A stretch of 25,959 nt of DNA, from contig JBDHUM010000014.1 in the NCBI GenBank assembly GCA_039809125.1, forward strand, positions 1 through 25,959. Reading direction: 5' to 3'. The notes under the pieces were generated by a model. It did no database searches and was not told the origin of the DNA. It saw only the letters and a list, made by a program, of their open reading frames with translations. The position numbers were made by a program, and so were the translations under genes. Positions 7,351 to 15,674 of the stretch are shown here, in pieces (within the stretch, counting starts at the first letter, position 1; every line of letters begins with the position of its first letter). Source of the stretch: SZUA-359 sp039809125 (lineage in GTDB: Bacteria; Patescibacteriota; Saccharimonadia; Saccharimonadales; Saccharimonadaceae).

Positions 7351-8238
7351 ATGAGTATTAAAGAACATCCACCACAACATGTTCCGGTGCTACTAGATGC
7401 AACGCTACGTGTGCTGCGACCCCAATTAGGCGAGAGTTATCTCGACCTAACGGCGGGGTACGGCGGCCACGCAGGCGCAATTTTAGAACGCAGCGAAAAC
7501 TATCGGGCAAGCTGCCTTGTTGATCGTGATGATACCGCAATCCGCGCACTGCAACCACTTGCAGTCAAGGGAGTGAGGTTGATACACGACGATTTTGTAG
7601 CCGCAGCCCAGCAGCTGGCAGAAGAAAATGCCAGTTTCGATATGATACTTGTTGACTTGGGGGTGTCGTCACCGCAGCTCGATAGAGCCGCACGAGGGTT
7701 TTCTTTTAAGCGCGATGGTCCACTCGACATGAGAATGGATGGTCGGCAGCAGCAAACAGCAGCATCGTTTGTAAATTCGGTGTCAGAAACTGAGCTAGCA
7801 GATTGCATCAGACGCTACGGAGAAGAACGTCCTGGTGTAGCGAAACGGTATGCCCGTGCAATCGTTGCCGGTCGACCGTTTACGACCACAGGACAGCTCG
7901 CGCAGGTGATTCTCGAGGCTCATGTTGGCCCGCGACAAAAAACGCATCCGGCCACACGTACCTTTCAAGCTATCCGCATGGTTATCAATCAAGAGCTTGA
8001 GCAGATTGAAGCGCTATTGCCATTACTACCCAAACTGTTACATCACGGTGGGCGAGTAGGGGTGATTAGCTTCCACAGCTTAGAGGATCGATTGGTAAAA
8101 AGGTTTTTTTCCGAAGAACAGTCGGCAGGTTTCGAAGCCGAGTTAGAAATTCTTACTAAAAAACCAATCAGCGGAACTGAAGATGCTCACAATCCGCGTG
8201 CGCGCAGCGCTAAGCTACGTGCCGCAGTGAAAAAATAA
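7351..8238 (+). CDS. rsmH: 16S rRNA (cytosine-1402-N4)-methyltransferase RsmH (MraW)
   Basis: A 295-residue RsmH, the usual length. It transfers a methyl group from SAM to N4 of C1402 in the decoding centre of 16S rRNA. Motifs are HVPVLLDATL at the start, YLDLTAGYGGHAGAIL (SAM-binding loop), LVDLGVSSPQLDRAARGFSF with the LDMRMD that follows, RTFQAIRMVINQEL, and VISFHSLEDRLVKRFF near the end. The open frame runs 36 codons further upstream, but that part has no family resemblance and precedes the -10 box, so the start at 7351 is chosen. It is the second gene of the dcw cluster. Confidence 0.93.
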   Translation: MSIKEHPPQHVPVLLDATLRVLRPQLGESYLDLTAGYGGHAGAILERSENYRASCLVDRDDTAIRALQPLAVKGVRLIHDDFVAAAQQLAEENASFDMILVDLGVSSPQLDRAARGFSFKRDGPLDMRMDGRQQQTAASFVNSVSETELADCIRRYGEERPGVAKRYARAIVAGRPFTTTGQLAQVILEAHVGPRQKTHPATRTFQAIRMVINQELEQIEALLPLLPKLLHHGGRVGVISFHSLEDRLVKRFFSEEQSAGFEAELEILTKKPISGTEDAHNPRARSAKLRAAVKK

Positions 8239-8254
8239 ACAAAGGGGTTAGGCG

Positions 8255-8320
8255 ATGCCAATACACATCCCAGTCCAAAATCAATCACAAGAAACCACCG
8301 TTCAGGTTCGGTTTAAATAG
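8255..8320 (+). CDS. Possible 21-codon leader peptide before ftsL
   Basis: ATG...TAG of 21 codons with AAAGGGG about 8 nt upstream. It ends 10 nt before a long hairpin. A small upstream frame followed by a strong stem could serve as a leader-peptide control element for ftsL, but a frame this short occurs easily by chance. Confidence 0.25.
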   Translation: MPIHIPVQNQSQETTVQVRFK

Positions 8321-8330
8321 ATTGATATCA

Positions 8331-8382
8331 GGTAGCACTACCGTCTCGCGGTTTAGTAATACGCTGCGAGACGGTATCTACC
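8331..8382 (+). promoter_or_regulatory. Long hairpin in the rsmH-ftsL gap
   Basis: An 11-bp perfect stem (TACCGTCTCGC/GCGAGACGGTA, 16-nt loop) is continued by GGTAG/CTACC across a small internal loop. On the plus strand an A-rich run follows, not a U-run, so it is not a standard terminator for this operon. It may be an mRNA-processing, stability or regulatory structure. Confidence 0.6.
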
Positions 8383-8423
8383 ACAAAAAATAAAAAATAA
8401 AACAAAAAAGAGTCACCACCACT

Positions 8424-8777
8424 ATGCCAAATCGACGCAATCCGCTCCACATGGCCAATCGGTCATCCCAGCGTATGAATCGTAACTACAACACGGTCAA
8501 CTATACTTCATCAGTCAAGCTCGGTCCTGTCGCTCATACTGTACTGGTTGCGCTTATGATCACGGTACTTGGTTTGATATACTTAACACAGGCAACAAAA
8601 GCAACTGGGTATGACTACGCTGCTCAGGAGATCGACACCAAAATCGCTGAGCTAACAAGTCAAAAAAGCTATCTTGAGGTTGAGAATGCCAAACTTACTG
8701 CGTTGCAGTCAGCAAAAAACAGCACCGTGGCTAGCACGATGACACAGCCTAGCAGCACCGAGTACGTTAATCAATAA
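8424..8777 (+). CDS. ftsL: FtsL-like division protein
   Basis: A 117-residue bitopic membrane protein. The first 30 residues are basic and Asn-rich. One transmembrane helix follows (HTVLVALMITVLGLIYLTQ, about residues 38-57). A short periplasmic coiled coil comes next (EIDTKIAELTSQKSYLEVEN). This architecture and the place between rsmH and ftsI identify it as FtsL, or the related DivIC/septum-initiator type; sequence alone is not specific. FtsL would scaffold FtsW-FtsI with FtsQ. There is no clear Shine-Dalgarno site before the ATG; a second in-frame ATG lies at 8451. It is 6 bp from ftsI. Confidence 0.75.
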   Translation: MPNRRNPLHMANRSSQRMNRNYNTVNYTSSVKLGPVAHTVLVALMITVLGLIYLTQATKATGYDYAAQEIDTKIAELTSQKSYLEVENAKLTALQSAKNSTVASTMTQPSSTEYVNQ

Positions 8778-8783
8778 GAAACT

Positions 8784-10526
8784 ATGAAGCAAATCACTAG
8801 TCATCGTCGTATTCATTTTCTCGCCATATCGATTCTCGCGATAATGGCGATATTTGTATTGCGATTGTTTTACCTACAAGTGATTCGGCATGATTATTAT
8901 GCAATGCTTGCAAGCAGCGAACAGATGCGTCAGTGGACATTGCCGGCTGTACGCGGTGAAATCTATGTCTTAGACAATAATGAGCCAGTAAAACTTGTGC
9001 TCAATGAAACGGTGTATACGGTGTGGGCAGACCCAAAAGTCGTAACTGAACCAGGCAAGATTATTAGTGTTCTCAAACAGGTTGCTGGTGGAAATGTCCG
9101 GAGTAATTTTGAGTCACTCCTTGATAAAAAAGATAGTCGCTACCAGATACTTGCTACCAAGGTTTCAACCAAGCAAGCTCAACTAATTAAAAAAGAAAAA
9201 CTCTATGGTCTTGGGTTTTCTCGGGGTGAACAACGCGTTTATCCCGAAGGGCCACTTGCAAGCCAAGTACTTGGATTTGTTAATAGTGAGGGTCAGGGAC
9301 AGTACGGTATTGAAGCGGCGTTAAACGATAGACTAAAGGGCCAAAATGGACTACTAAAATCGGTAACGGACATTCGTGATGTACCCCTTACGCTTGGCAA
9401 GGAAAATGTTAATATTCCAGCAAAAAATGGCGAAGGTATTGTGCTAACAATCGATAGATCTATTCAGGCATATACTGAAAAAGCGCTAGTTGATGGACTG
9501 CAGCGTATCAATCCAAGGGCAACTGGCAGTGTCGTGGTGATGAACCCTCAAAATGGTCAGGTATTGGCTATGGCAAACATGCCTACGTATGATCCTTCCA
9601 AGCTATCTGATGTCAACGATGTGGCGCGCTTTAACAATAATACGATCTCTCACCCTTATGAGCCAGGTTCAGATATAAAAACATTTACTGTCGCAACGGG
9701 AGTGGATACTGGCGTAATCGGGCCTGATTCAACATATTTTAACACCGATTCGATTCAGGTAGACGATAGTGTTATCAACAACGCGTTAAAAGGCCACACT
9801 GGAACGATTACCATGCAGGATGCGCTAAATTACTCGTTAAATACAGGAATGGTAACAATTGCTCAACGGCTAGGTGGTGGTAATCAAATCAATAGTCAAT
9901 CACGGTCGCGGATGTACGAGTACTTTCATGATCGTTTACGCCTTGGTCAACCGACTAATATTGAATTAGCAGGTGAGAGTAGCGGCACAGTCATTCCCCC
10001 CACTAGCGATGAAGGCAACGCTGTACGGTATTCTAACATGTCTTTTGGCCAGGGTATGGATGTGACAATGCTGCAGGTTTCAGCTGGTTTTTGTGCGATT
10101 ATAAACGGAGGAAATTATTATCAGCCCACTGTGTTAATGGGCACAATATCGAATGGGCGTGTTATCAAAGCACCCCCACGAGCAACATATCCTGGAGTAT
10201 TACGCGCAGAATCGTCTGCTACAACGCGTGAGATGGTCCATATTGCACGCACGGGATTTCATAAAAATATCGACACACCCGGCTACTATATTGGTGGCAA
10301 GACAGGTACCTCACAGACGTTACGTAACGGTAAATATGTTAATGACGAGACAATCGCCACATATCTTGGTTTTGGTGGAGCTATAGGTGAACCATCTCAG
10401 TATGTCATAATGGTAGAGGTTGCTGGACCAGGACTTAATCTTGAAGGTGCTGTGCATGCCATGCCAATCTTCACCGATATCTCGAACTGGATGCTAAGTT
10501 ATATGAAATTACAACCGAAAGGATAA
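8784..10526 (+). CDS. ftsI: Septal peptidoglycan transpeptidase FtsI (class B PBP)
   Basis: A 580-residue class B penicillin-binding protein. There is an N-terminal signal anchor (FLAISILAIMAIFVLRLFYLQV). The dimerisation/pedestal domain contains the class B motif RGEIYVLDNNEPV and later GLGFSRGEQRVYPEGPLASQVLGFVN. The transpeptidase domain has all three catalytic motifs: S296-D-I-K299 (SxxK), S351-L-N (SxN) and K506-T-G (KTG). It cross-links septal glycan strands made by FtsW, whose gene lies two genes downstream. No PASTA domain is seen. It begins 6 bp after ftsL and ends 2 bp before mraY, so it is in one transcript with them. Confidence 0.93.
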   Translation: MKQITSHRRIHFLAISILAIMAIFVLRLFYLQVIRHDYYAMLASSEQMRQWTLPAVRGEIYVLDNNEPVKLVLNETVYTVWADPKVVTEPGKIISVLKQVAGGNVRSNFESLLDKKDSRYQILATKVSTKQAQLIKKEKLYGLGFSRGEQRVYPEGPLASQVLGFVNSEGQGQYGIEAALNDRLKGQNGLLKSVTDIRDVPLTLGKENVNIPAKNGEGIVLTIDRSIQAYTEKALVDGLQRINPRATGSVVVMNPQNGQVLAMANMPTYDPSKLSDVNDVARFNNNTISHPYEPGSDIKTFTVATGVDTGVIGPDSTYFNTDSIQVDDSVINNALKGHTGTITMQDALNYSLNTGMVTIAQRLGGGNQINSQSRSRMYEYFHDRLRLGQPTNIELAGESSGTVIPPTSDEGNAVRYSNMSFGQGMDVTMLQVSAGFCAIINGGNYYQPTVLMGTISNGRVIKAPPRATYPGVLRAESSATTREMVHIARTGFHKNIDTPGYYIGGKTGTSQTLRNGKYVNDETIATYLGFGGAIGEPSQYVIMVEVAGPGLNLEGAVHAMPIFTDISNWMLSYMKLQPKG

Positions 10527-10528
10527 TA

Positions 10529-11581
10529 ATGGGGCTTGCGATACTAACTCAAGAATTGATAACCACTACCGGCCTTAGTGTTATTGCATTTTTACTGGCG
10601 ACAATTCTTACACCAATCTATTCGAATTTAGCGTATCGTTATAAGTTTTGGAAGAATCAACGGATCCTTAGTACGACAGGGGATACACTTAAGGTGTTCA
10701 CCAAACTTCATGCGCGAAAGTTTACCCGCTCAATTCCGACAATGGCTGGAATTGTCGGCGTCGTATCAATTACAGTAGTGACAATATTATACAATTTTGA
10801 CCGCAGTCAAACATACTTGCCTCTAGCGGCTCTGCTAGGGGGTGGAATGGTTGGCCTGATCGATGATGTCATCAATGTGCGCGGAAGGGGAGCAGATGTG
10901 GCCGGAATGCGAGCAAGTTTAAAATTCTTGCTATTAACACTGATTGCTGCCTTACTAGGTTGGTTTTTCTTTGTAAAACTCGGCTACACGAGTATTCACT
11001 TACCGGCGATCCCTGGATCGGGTATGCTTGCGCATGATCTTCATCTAGGCTGGCTGATTGTTCCTGTATTTACTTTTATCGTAGTTGCCACCGGTAACGC
11101 CGTAAATATAAGTGATGGACTTGATGGCTTGGCGGGTGGCTTATTGATGACCAGCTTTGGCGCATTTGGCATGATAGCCTTAATGCAACACAATGTTGGT
11201 ATTGCTGGTTTTTGTTTTACGATTGTCGGTGTGTTACTGAGCTATCTTTGGTTTAATATTCCGCCAGCTAGGTTCTTTATGGGTGATGTGGGGAGCTTTG
11301 CTTATGGCACCACACTAGGAGTGGTGGCAATGCTAACTGATACCTTATTTCTTCTACCAATTATTGGGATTCTTTTTGTCGTCGAAGTTGGTTCAAGTGC
11401 ACTGCAGATTTTTAGTAAAAAAGTATTTAAGCGGAAAATATTTATATCAGCGCCAGTTCACCATCACCTTGAAGCTATCGGGTGGCCAGAAGAGAAAGTC
11501 ACGATGCGTTTTTGGGTGATCGCCTGCGTAGCAGCTTTTATTGGGATTTTTGTTGCACTGATCGGGGGGTTTGTTAGTTAA
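10529..11581 (+). CDS. mraY: Phospho-MurNAc-pentapeptide transferase MraY
   Basis: A 350-residue polytopic membrane enzyme, close to the usual 320-360. It moves phospho-MurNAc-pentapeptide onto undecaprenyl phosphate to form lipid I on the inner face of the membrane. Key residues are present: D112-D113 (LIDDV), N193-I-S-D196-G-L-D199-G-L (the Mg and nucleotide site), FMGDVGSFAYG, and the P-V-H311-H-H313 loop. About ten hydrophobic segments are visible. AAGGA precedes the ATG at a normal spacing. The stop overlaps the ftsW start by 1 bp (TAATG). It is the substrate source for MurG, encoded two genes on. Confidence 0.95.
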   Translation: MGLAILTQELITTTGLSVIAFLLATILTPIYSNLAYRYKFWKNQRILSTTGDTLKVFTKLHARKFTRSIPTMAGIVGVVSITVVTILYNFDRSQTYLPLAALLGGGMVGLIDDVINVRGRGADVAGMRASLKFLLLTLIAALLGWFFFVKLGYTSIHLPAIPGSGMLAHDLHLGWLIVPVFTFIVVATGNAVNISDGLDGLAGGLLMTSFGAFGMIALMQHNVGIAGFCFTIVGVLLSYLWFNIPPARFFMGDVGSFAYGTTLGVVAMLTDTLFLLPIIGILFVVEVGSSALQIFSKKVFKRKIFISAPVHHHLEAIGWPEEKVTMRFWVIACVAAFIGIFVALIGGFVS

Positions 11582-12885
11582 TGAGCAGATTGTCTCGCCA
11601 CCTTTCGTTATCTGGCTTTAATGCAGCTAGCACGGTTCAGCAACGCGCTCATGCACCAGATTATCAGATGATTGTTTACGTTGGTATTTTGATGCTTCTT
11701 GGATTGGTGGTGATGTACGCAATTGGTCCACAGCGTGCTCAGATACTAAATGCAATAGGGGAGGGTAGTTTTTCGGGTACCTACTTTGTTGTCAAGCAGG
11801 CTGTTAGTTTACTGGTGGCTATTGCGGCGTTTAGTGCAATGGCAATTATTCCTCTGAGTCTGTTGAAGCGACACGCCGGGATGTTTGTTTCAATAGGGCT
11901 TGTCGCTTGTTTAGTCCTATTTATTTTTGGAAACTTACTCCATGTCGAGGCAATCACGCAGTGCACCAAGGGAGCTTGTCGGTGGTTCGAGCTTGGGCCA
12001 CTTGGAAGCTTCCAGCCAGCCGAACTACTAAAATTCGGTTTGCTGATCTTAACTGCCCGCTTAGTCGGCGAAAAAATACTTGAAGGAAAGCTCAATGACT
12101 GGCAAGAAACGATTGTACCCGTGCTGATGATTGGTGGTCTCAGCCTTTTTACAGTCGTGGTTATACAACAAGATATGGGTACGGGCATTTCACTAGTAGC
12201 AATTATTACAACGATAATGATGGTAGCTGGTATTCACCGACAGATCGGGTTTAAGTTAATTGCGATGCTAGCAGCGTTAGGAATTATGATGATTGTGATC
12301 GCACCGCATCGAATTGAGCGTGTCATAACATTTTTTCAAGGTGAAGAATCGTCTAATCAGGCACAAGACGGTGGATATCATATTCGACATGCTAAAATTG
12401 CCATCGGCAGTGGTGGTCCGATCGGAGTCGGTATAGGCAACAGCGTGCAAGCGACTGGCTATCTACCTGAAACCATCAATGACTCAATGTTTGCGATATT
12501 AGGTGAAATGTTTGGGTTTTTGGGCCTGACAGTGCTGATTATCGTTATGACGGCACTACTGATGCGTATTTTGCGAATAGCCGATCGTTTGCGCGATCCG
12601 TGGTTGCAATTACTGGTTGCCGGAACTTTCGGTTGGCTGGCGTCGCATATCGTACTTAATATCGCTTCAATGGTTGGCGTCTTTCCGCTTACCGGCATTA
12701 CGTTGCCGCTACTTAGCTTTGGTGGCACAAGCATGGTATTTATTGCTGCGGCGCTGGGAATTGTTTTTCAGGCGTCACGTTATACTGCTCATCAATCATT
12801 AAAAGAGGAGACTGTCTATGCGGGTTCTGACCGCGGGCGGAGGCTCGGGCGGACACGTGACGCCGGTCGTCGCCGTAATTTCTGA
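11581..12885 (+). CDS. ftsW: SEDS peptidoglycan polymerase FtsW
   Basis: A 434-residue SEDS protein with about ten membrane segments. The glycosyltransferase signature is present: GSGGPIGVGIGNSVQATGYL and then PETINDSMFAILGEMFGFLG, where D301 matches the catalytic Asp of RodA/FtsW (usually TDFIF, here NDSMF). LTGITLPLLSFGGTS near the C-terminus is also typical. It polymerises lipid II at the septum with FtsI. The last 22 codons, an Arg-rich tail (DRGRRLGRTRDAGRRR), overlap the first codons of murG in another frame; the overlap is 68 bp. That tail may owe its composition to the Gly-rich loop coded in the murG frame. Confidence 0.93.
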   Translation: MSRLSRHLSLSGFNAASTVQQRAHAPDYQMIVYVGILMLLGLVVMYAIGPQRAQILNAIGEGSFSGTYFVVKQAVSLLVAIAAFSAMAIIPLSLLKRHAGMFVSIGLVACLVLFIFGNLLHVEAITQCTKGACRWFELGPLGSFQPAELLKFGLLILTARLVGEKILEGKLNDWQETIVPVLMIGGLSLFTVVVIQQDMGTGISLVAIITTIMMVAGIHRQIGFKLIAMLAALGIMMIVIAPHRIERVITFFQGEESSNQAQDGGYHIRHAKIAIGSGGPIGVGIGNSVQATGYLPETINDSMFAILGEMFGFLGLTVLIIVMTALLMRILRIADRLRDPWLQLLVAGTFGWLASHIVLNIASMVGVFPLTGITLPLLSFGGTSMVFIAAALGIVFQASRYTAHQSLKEETVYAGSDRGRRLGRTRDAGRRRNF

Positions 12886-13984
12886 GCTAAAAAACATTGA
12901 CCAAAACGTTGAAATCCGTTTTTGGTGTGACCAATCTTTTGCAGCCCAAGCAAAACAGATTATGGCTGTTTCTCATCAAGAGGTAAGAGTAGAGACAATT
13001 ATCGCAGGTAAGCTGCGACGATATCATTCGCTGTCAAAATGGCGCCAACTGCTGCGCTTTCGTACGATTGTATTACCCAATATTATTGATGGAATAAAGA
13101 TTACTGTTGGTATGTTTCAATCGTTTATTAAACTCCTCATCTGGAGACCACAAGTAGTATTCACAAAAGGCGGTTTTGTCTGTCTCCCGATTGGGTTTGC
13201 TGCCCATCTACTAAAAATACCACTAGTGATCCATGATTCAGATGCACATCCTGGACTCACTAATCGAATTATGGCCAAGTGGGCTACGTCAATTGCTACC
13301 GGTGCGCCGTTGTCATACTACTCATACCCAAGCGATAAGTCACACTATACCGGTATTCCGGTTCGTGATTCTTTTAGACCAGTTTCACCTGAGGCTCAAG
13401 CTGATCACAAGCGACAACTTGGGTTTGACGCAACATTGCCACTTGTGGTTGTTACTGGTGGTGGCTTGGGTGCTGAGCGTATTAATCAGGCAGTATTAGC
13501 CAGTCGTAATCAATTAGAAGCTACCACTCAAACGATATTGATTTGCGGCAAGTCCCAGTATGATAAACTCCGAAAGCAAACAGGAGATGATTCAAGTCAA
13601 TTTATTATGAAACCATTTATCAGTGAGCACCTTGAATACTATCTTCAAGCAGCTGACGTGGTTGTGTCGCGAGCCGGTATGACATCAATGATGGAAATTG
13701 CTGCTTGCGCCAAGCCGGCAATTATCATTCCTAATGCTTATCTTACGGGAGGACACCAATTGAAGAACGCAGCTGTTTTTACTGATCAGGATGCGGTTGA
13801 AGTTGTCTCTGAAGATAGTATAGTCGAACATCCAGAAGAGTTACTAGAGGTAATTCGGAAGCTACTTGCTTCATCACTACGTCGTGCCGAACTAGCTCGT
13901 AATATTGCTGTTTTTGCTCAAAGAACGGCAGCAAAAGACGTCGCACAACTTATTAGTAACGCTGCTACTCACCTGAGACAGTAA
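12818..13984 (+). CDS. murG: UDP-GlcNAc:lipid I GlcNAc transferase MurG
   Basis: A 388-residue GT28 glycosyltransferase, somewhat longer than the usual 355. It adds GlcNAc from UDP-GlcNAc to lipid I, giving lipid II at the inner membrane face. It opens with the Gly-rich loop RVLTAGGGSGGHVTPVVAV. FTKGGFVCLPIGFAAHLL and IPLVIHDSDAHPGLTNR follow. The second Rossmann half has VVTGGGLGAERINQAVL and VSRAGMTSMMEIAACAKPAI, the UDP-GlcNAc pocket; these are slightly changed from the common GGSQGA and SRAGA forms. AGAGGAG lies 7 nt before the ATG, a strong ribosome-binding site inside ftsW that supports this start despite the long overlap. Confidence 0.93.
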   Translation: MRVLTAGGGSGGHVTPVVAVISELKNIDQNVEIRFWCDQSFAAQAKQIMAVSHQEVRVETIIAGKLRRYHSLSKWRQLLRFRTIVLPNIIDGIKITVGMFQSFIKLLIWRPQVVFTKGGFVCLPIGFAAHLLKIPLVIHDSDAHPGLTNRIMAKWATSIATGAPLSYYSYPSDKSHYTGIPVRDSFRPVSPEAQADHKRQLGFDATLPLVVVTGGGLGAERINQAVLASRNQLEATTQTILICGKSQYDKLRKQTGDDSSQFIMKPFISEHLEYYLQAADVVVSRAGMTSMMEIAACAKPAIIIPNAYLTGGHQLKNAAVFTDQDAVEVVSEDSIVEHPEELLEVIRKLLASSLRRAELARNIAVFAQRTAAKDVAQLISNAATHLRQ

Positions 13985-13997
13985 AGCAGTAACGGTT

Positions 13998-14006
13998 TGG
14001 TACAAT
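13998..14006 (+). promoter_or_regulatory. Possible internal promoter before ftsQ
   Basis: TGG-TACAAT, an extended -10, ends 9 nt before the ftsQ ATG. AGGAA lies between them, so this gene could use either an internal start or the operon transcript. Confidence 0.35.
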
Positions 14007-14015
14007 AGGAAACGA

Positions 14016-15014
14016 ATGAAACTACCGTTTATATCAAAAAAAAAGACAGCTACAACCGATTTTACACCTCGGAGACGGCTATCATCATATCAAGACAAGC
14101 TGAGCGGACTAGCTGAACCGCTGAAGCTGGAACATGCAAATGAGTCGGAAAGTAAGAGTTTTCGACTAAATCGTACCATTACGGGTAGTCGTTCCGCTTT
14201 GATTAGTAGTGCAAATGAACACGATGCTCAGCTTGTTTCACCGCGGGCTCAGGTACACTCGCTGCGGAAGCATCAGCGTCGACTTCGCAAGTGGTTACTG
14301 GGTTGTTCCGTGGCGATTATTTTTCTTATGGTATTGTTATTTCAAGGAATAGCTTCAGTAGATGTTTCACTGTATGGACAGGTTGGGGCAATGGATCAGC
14401 GGCAAAAAGCTCGGTATGAATCAATTTTAGACGATTATTTGGCCGAAAATCCTTCGCAACGTTTTCGCTGGGGGTTTAATAGTAGAGAAGCCGCCACGTA
14501 TCTACAGACGCACGCAGCACCAGAAGTTGGGAGTATTCAAGGTGTTGCTGGAAACGGCATTGGAAAAGCCAGTTTTGTAATCCGTGTTAGAGAACCGTTG
14601 GCTAGCTGGACTATTCAGTCGTCTCAGTATTTTGTCGATAAGAGCGGTGTTGTCTTTTCTCATAACTATTTTGGGACACCTTCAGTAACGATTATTGATG
14701 AAAGCAGGCTATCGACAAATACAAATTACAGCAAGGTCACTAGTCAGCGATTTCTTAACTTTATTGGACGAGCGATGGCACTTTACCGTGAGGCGAAAAT
14801 ACCGATCGAAAAGGTGTTTATTCCATCGGATACCACTCGGCAAGTTGATTTCCAGGTGCAGAGCGGACCTAGGCTTAAACTAACTATCGATCGAACAGTA
14901 GGGGAGCAGGTCGAAGACAGCATACGGGCGGCTAACTATTTACGGGCACGACAGGTAACTGCGAGCTATATTGATGTTCGCGTCAGCCAGAAAGCTTTCT
15001 ACCGAGAAGGTTAA
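14016..15014 (+). CDS. ftsQ: FtsQ/DivIB-like division protein
   Basis: A 332-residue bitopic protein. An unusually long basic cytoplasmic N-terminus (about 90 residues) precedes one transmembrane helix (WLLGCSVAIIFLMVLLFQG). A POTRA-like and beta domain outside the membrane follows. Family-like patterns are VREPLASWTIQ, YFVDKSGVVFS and the terminal ASYIDVRVSQKAFYR, matching the FtsQ end where the beta domain contacts FtsL/FtsB. It ends the dcw cluster here; in most bacteria ftsA and ftsZ would follow. AGGAA is 5 nt before the ATG. Position and architecture support the name more than identity does. Confidence 0.78.
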   Translation: MKLPFISKKKTATTDFTPRRRLSSYQDKLSGLAEPLKLEHANESESKSFRLNRTITGSRSALISSANEHDAQLVSPRAQVHSLRKHQRRLRKWLLGCSVAIIFLMVLLFQGIASVDVSLYGQVGAMDQRQKARYESILDDYLAENPSQRFRWGFNSREAATYLQTHAAPEVGSIQGVAGNGIGKASFVIRVREPLASWTIQSSQYFVDKSGVVFSHNYFGTPSVTIIDESRLSTNTNYSKVTSQRFLNFIGRAMALYREAKIPIEKVFIPSDTTRQVDFQVQSGPRLKLTIDRTVGEQVEDSIRAANYLRARQVTASYIDVRVSQKAFYREG

Positions 15015-15034
15015 GCCAAACCCCACCCTATAGG

Positions 15035-15058
15035 TAAGTTCTATAAATGTTCTATTTA
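15035..15058 (+). repeat. 24-bp direct repeat, copy 1
   Basis: It is identical to 15651-15674 except for one T/C change at its tenth base. It contains GTTCTA twice, 11 bp apart. Together the copies bracket 592 bp of non-coding DNA just after ftsQ. Confidence 0.85.
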
Positions 15059-15177
15059 TGAAATTCTGTGGAAAAACATATTATATACACAAAATCAAAA
15101 AAATCAAATAGGGCAGAGATAGCAGAGAAAAGTAGGGGAATAGAAAATAAATTTCAGAAAATGCAAATATGGACTAT

Positions 15178-15186
15178 TGTGGATAA
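15178..15186 (-). other. DnaA-box-like site
   Basis: The minus strand reads TTATCCACA, the exact E. coli DnaA-box consensus. TTTTCCACA (minus, 15067-15075) lies about 110 bp away. Two sites alone do not make an origin, and genes converge here. Confidence 0.35.
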
Positions 15187-15650
15187 CAATTAGAACTCGA
15201 GTTGCGATCATATAATAAATGTATGATGCATAAACGTTGCAGTTGCAACAACTAATTCAATGTAACTGAAGGTTTAGACGTAACAGCATGTGTGTTGTAT
15301 TGGCATAACGTAATAGTTGCAAACTCCCAACAAAACTGACAGTAACTCCCCTAGCAGAGACATGGGAGGGGTATGTGAATGTAAGTGGGAGATAATAAAT
15401 GTGTGTCGTAAAAGCTACATTGTGCGACATTAATTTAATATTGAAATAATACTTCCTCTCTATTAACTTAATGTATAATTTTTTCTTAATACAATCTTAC
15501 AGTAGCTGTTGCCAATTAGCTATCACTTACCCTTTTGTGGTCGGGCTAAGTAATATTTATGCTAAGCGATACGCGATTCGCAACCAGCAAAATCAATCTA
15601 TTGGTTATTTGAAGATAGATATTAATATCAACGCACAACCGCAAGAATGA

Positions 15651-15674
15651 TAAGTTCTACAAATGTTCTATTTA
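15651..15674 (+). repeat. 24-bp direct repeat, copy 2
   Basis: Second copy, in the same orientation as 15035-15058, with one mismatch. It lies 54 bp past the stop codon of the TraG/HerA-like gene. Confidence 0.85.

Noticed and set aside
15176..15192. lac-operator-like GGATAACAATT
   Set aside because: The match is partial and no LacI-type regulator or lactose genes are visible; the same bases are explained by a DnaA-box-like 9-mer and a short ATTGT/ACAAT dyad.
15059..15200. Replication origin
   Set aside because: Only two DnaA-box-like sites, no dnaA or dnaN nearby, and the flanking genes point toward the region rather than away from it.
15440..15490. Possible dif site (ACTTCCT followed by a TTAATGTA-like arm) in the convergent gap
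   Set aside because: The two half-sites are not inverted copies of each other and the XerD-like arm is a poor match, so resemblance to the B. subtilis dif start is probably chance.
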